Assembly: GCA_023475715.1 (NCBI GenBank)
Contig: JAMCVO010000114.1
Span: 1 to 15,737 of the forward strand
DNA: 15,737 nt
From: Actinomycetota bacterium
Lineage (GTDB): Bacteria > Actinomycetota > Humimicrobiia > Humimicrobiales > Humimicrobiaceae
Direction of reading: 5' to 3'
In this document: in pieces, positions 15,065-15,737 of the stretch
Layout: the number at the start of each line of letters is the position of its first letter
Position numbering within the stretch: position 1 is the first letter of the stretch
Translations under genes and position numbers: made by a program
The notes under the pieces: model-generated
The model's input: the letters and a program-made list of their open reading frames with translations, nothing else
Database searches by the model: none
What the model was told of the DNA's origin: nothing

Positions 15065-15105
15065 ATATGGATTTCATATGGCATTTTTTCAATATGACAT
15101 TTTTA

Positions 15106-15465
15106 TTATGCGGAAATCTGTTTTTTAGCAATTTCAGCAATTTTCCGGAAAGCGCCAGGGTCATTTACAGCAATATCAGAAAGCATTTTTCTGTTTATTT
15201 CCACTTTTGCCATTTTAAGACCATTAATAAGATCATTATAAGTTATACCATTGGAACGGGCGGCAGAATTTATTCTTACAATCCATAAGCTCCTGAATGT
15301 TCTTTTTTTGTTTTTTCTGTCTCTATATGAATATGCCATAGCCTTAAGCAGCTCTTCCTTTGCAAGCCTGTAGCTTCGGCTGCTGGAACTATAGTAACCC
15401 TTAGCCTGCTTGAGTATTTTTTTATGTTTCTTTCTTTTTAAAACTCCTCTTTTAATTCGGGTCAT
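15106..15465 (-). CDS. rplT: 50S ribosomal protein L20
   Basis: This protein binds 23S rRNA early in large-subunit assembly, and in several bacteria it also represses its own operon. The 119-residue product matches L20 along its length: a basic RNA-binding N-terminal arm (RGVLKRKKHKKILKQAKGYY), YRDRKNKKRTFRSLWIVRINSAARSNG in the middle, and a C-terminal domain ending NDPGAFRKIAEIAKK. The ATG at 15465 has GAAGGTG nearby. rpmI lies upstream at an unusually large distance (106 bp), and pheS follows after 41 bp. In actinobacteria a tsnR rRNA methyltransferase gene often sits between rplT and pheS; none is present here. Confidence 0.97.
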   Translation of the reverse strand: MTRIKRGVLKRKKHKKILKQAKGYYSSSSRSYRLAKEELLKAMAYSYRDRKNKKRTFRSLWIVRINSAARSNGITYNDLINGLKMAKVEINRKMLSDIAVNDPGAFRKIAEIAKKQISA

Positions 15466-15467
15466 TT

Positions 15468-15571
15468 TTACAACACCTTCTTTCTATAATCACAACTTTC
15501 ATTTATCACAACTTTCATTTCATTTTTCATCCAATTATTTGCATCTGGTTAAAGCATTTACAGATTATTGG
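15468..15571 (-). other. rpmI-rplT leader with tandem repeat, possible stem-loop and upstream mini-ORF
   Basis: The gap between L35 and L20 is far longer than the usual 20-40 bp. Just after the rpmI stop, CCAAT (minus strand, 15567-15571) can pair with ATTGG (15531-15535), with TCTG/CAGA inside, giving an interrupted stem-loop. A 20-codon ATG frame (15468-15530) runs through the duplicated sequence, contains the rplT ribosome site, and ends three bases before the rplT ATG. L20 autoregulation through leader RNA is established in other bacteria; whether this is such an element is inference. Confidence 0.35.
15489..15520. repeat. Perfect 16-bp tandem duplication upstream of rplT
   Basis: The unit ATCACAACTTTCATTT occurs twice in direct succession (15489-15504 and 15505-15520) with no mismatch. 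It ends about 23 bp before the rplT start. A perfect duplication suggests a recent event, or a slippage-prone site able to change the leader length. Confidence 0.9.
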
Positions 15572-15737
15572 TTATCTGCCAAGCTGTCTTCTTACGTGAG
15601 GATAGTCGGCTTTTGAAATTTCTATTTCTTCTCCAAGCCTTCTTTTCCTCTTTGCATTTTTTTTAGTCAGAATATGACTTTTATAAGCTTTTAATCTAAC
15701 AATTTTGCCTGATCCTGTAACTTTGAATCTTTTAGCA
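15572..15737 (-). CDS. rpmI: 50S ribosomal protein L35, N-terminus off window
   Basis: The last 54 codons and the TAA stop of L35 are present; the start lies beyond the right edge. The sequence [20 protein letters not shown], then [15 protein letters not shown] and a final [10 protein letters not shown], is typical of L35. About ten N-terminal residues, normally PKMKTHKGA, are missing because of the window end. The protein is strongly basic, as expected for an rRNA-binding protein. In most bacteria infC precedes it and rplT follows, as here. Confidence 0.95.
   Translation of the reverse strand, partial: AKRFKVTGSGKIVRLKAYKSHILTKKNAKRKRRLGEEIEISKADYPHVRRQLGR

Noticed and set aside
15061..15070. 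Perfect palindrome CCATATATGG over the pheS start codon
   Set aside because: It is short, AT-centred, partly coding and single-copy as far as I can see, so it is probably chance.
1..15737. Mobile elements, CRISPR arrays, tRNA or rRNA genes, defence or toxin-antitoxin systems
   Set aside because: I saw no transposase, integrase, regular spaced repeats, structural RNA or defence-protein motifs; almost the whole window is accounted for by housekeeping and sugar-metabolism genes.

Overview
The window is an AT-rich bacterial chromosome segment (roughly one third G+C by eye). It is dense in short-spaced operonic genes, uses the standard bacterial code (TGA is a stop), and shows no insertion sequences, tRNA or rRNA genes or CRISPR. 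The gene order, read on the minus strand, is rpmI-rplT-pheS-pheT-argC-argB-argD-argF-argR-argG-argH. This is the order known from Actinobacteria such as Mycobacterium, where it runs infC-rpmI-rplT-tsnR-pheS-pheT-argC-argJ-argB-argD-argF-argR-argG-argH. Here tsnR and argJ are missing and the base composition is far from the usual GC-rich actinobacterial one. My inference is a deep-branching, AT-rich actinobacterial relative (the uncultured anaerobic lineages are candidates), but the window cannot settle this.

Right part (about 11579-15737, minus strand): translation genes, with the end of L35, then L20 and both subunits of phenylalanyl-tRNA synthetase. The 106-bp rpmI-rplT gap holds a perfect 16-bp tandem duplication and a possible stem-loop. 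The 300-bp gap between pheT and argC (11277-11578) holds a good argC promoter. Its -10 and -35 boxes are each covered by an ARG-box-like site, 20 bp apart centre to centre. The gap also holds an oppositely directed promoter-like sequence followed by two mini-ORFs, one with a perfect Shine-Dalgarno sequence.

Middle (3702-11276, minus strand): an arginine biosynthesis operon, argC-argB-argD-argF-argR-argG-argH. It covers reduction, phosphorylation and transamination of N-acetylglutamate, carbamoylation of ornithine, and argininosuccinate formation and cleavage. The deacetylation step (ArgJ or ArgE) is not here. The ArgR repressor is encoded inside the cluster, behind what looks like its own promoter.

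Left part (1-3701): a small carbohydrate-utilisation group. It has an FGGY-family sugar kinase 26 bp after argH, a SorC-family sugar-responsive regulator on the plus strand, a divergent class II aldolase/epimerase-type enzyme, and the start of an unrecognised protein. The regulator-aldolase intergenic region carries two matching palindromes (GCACnTAnGTGC), one just downstream of each predicted promoter. This looks like a complete autoregulated divergent switch. The kinase-plus-aldolase pairing suggests phosphorylation of a keto-sugar or polyol derivative followed by aldol cleavage; the substrate cannot be read from the sequence.
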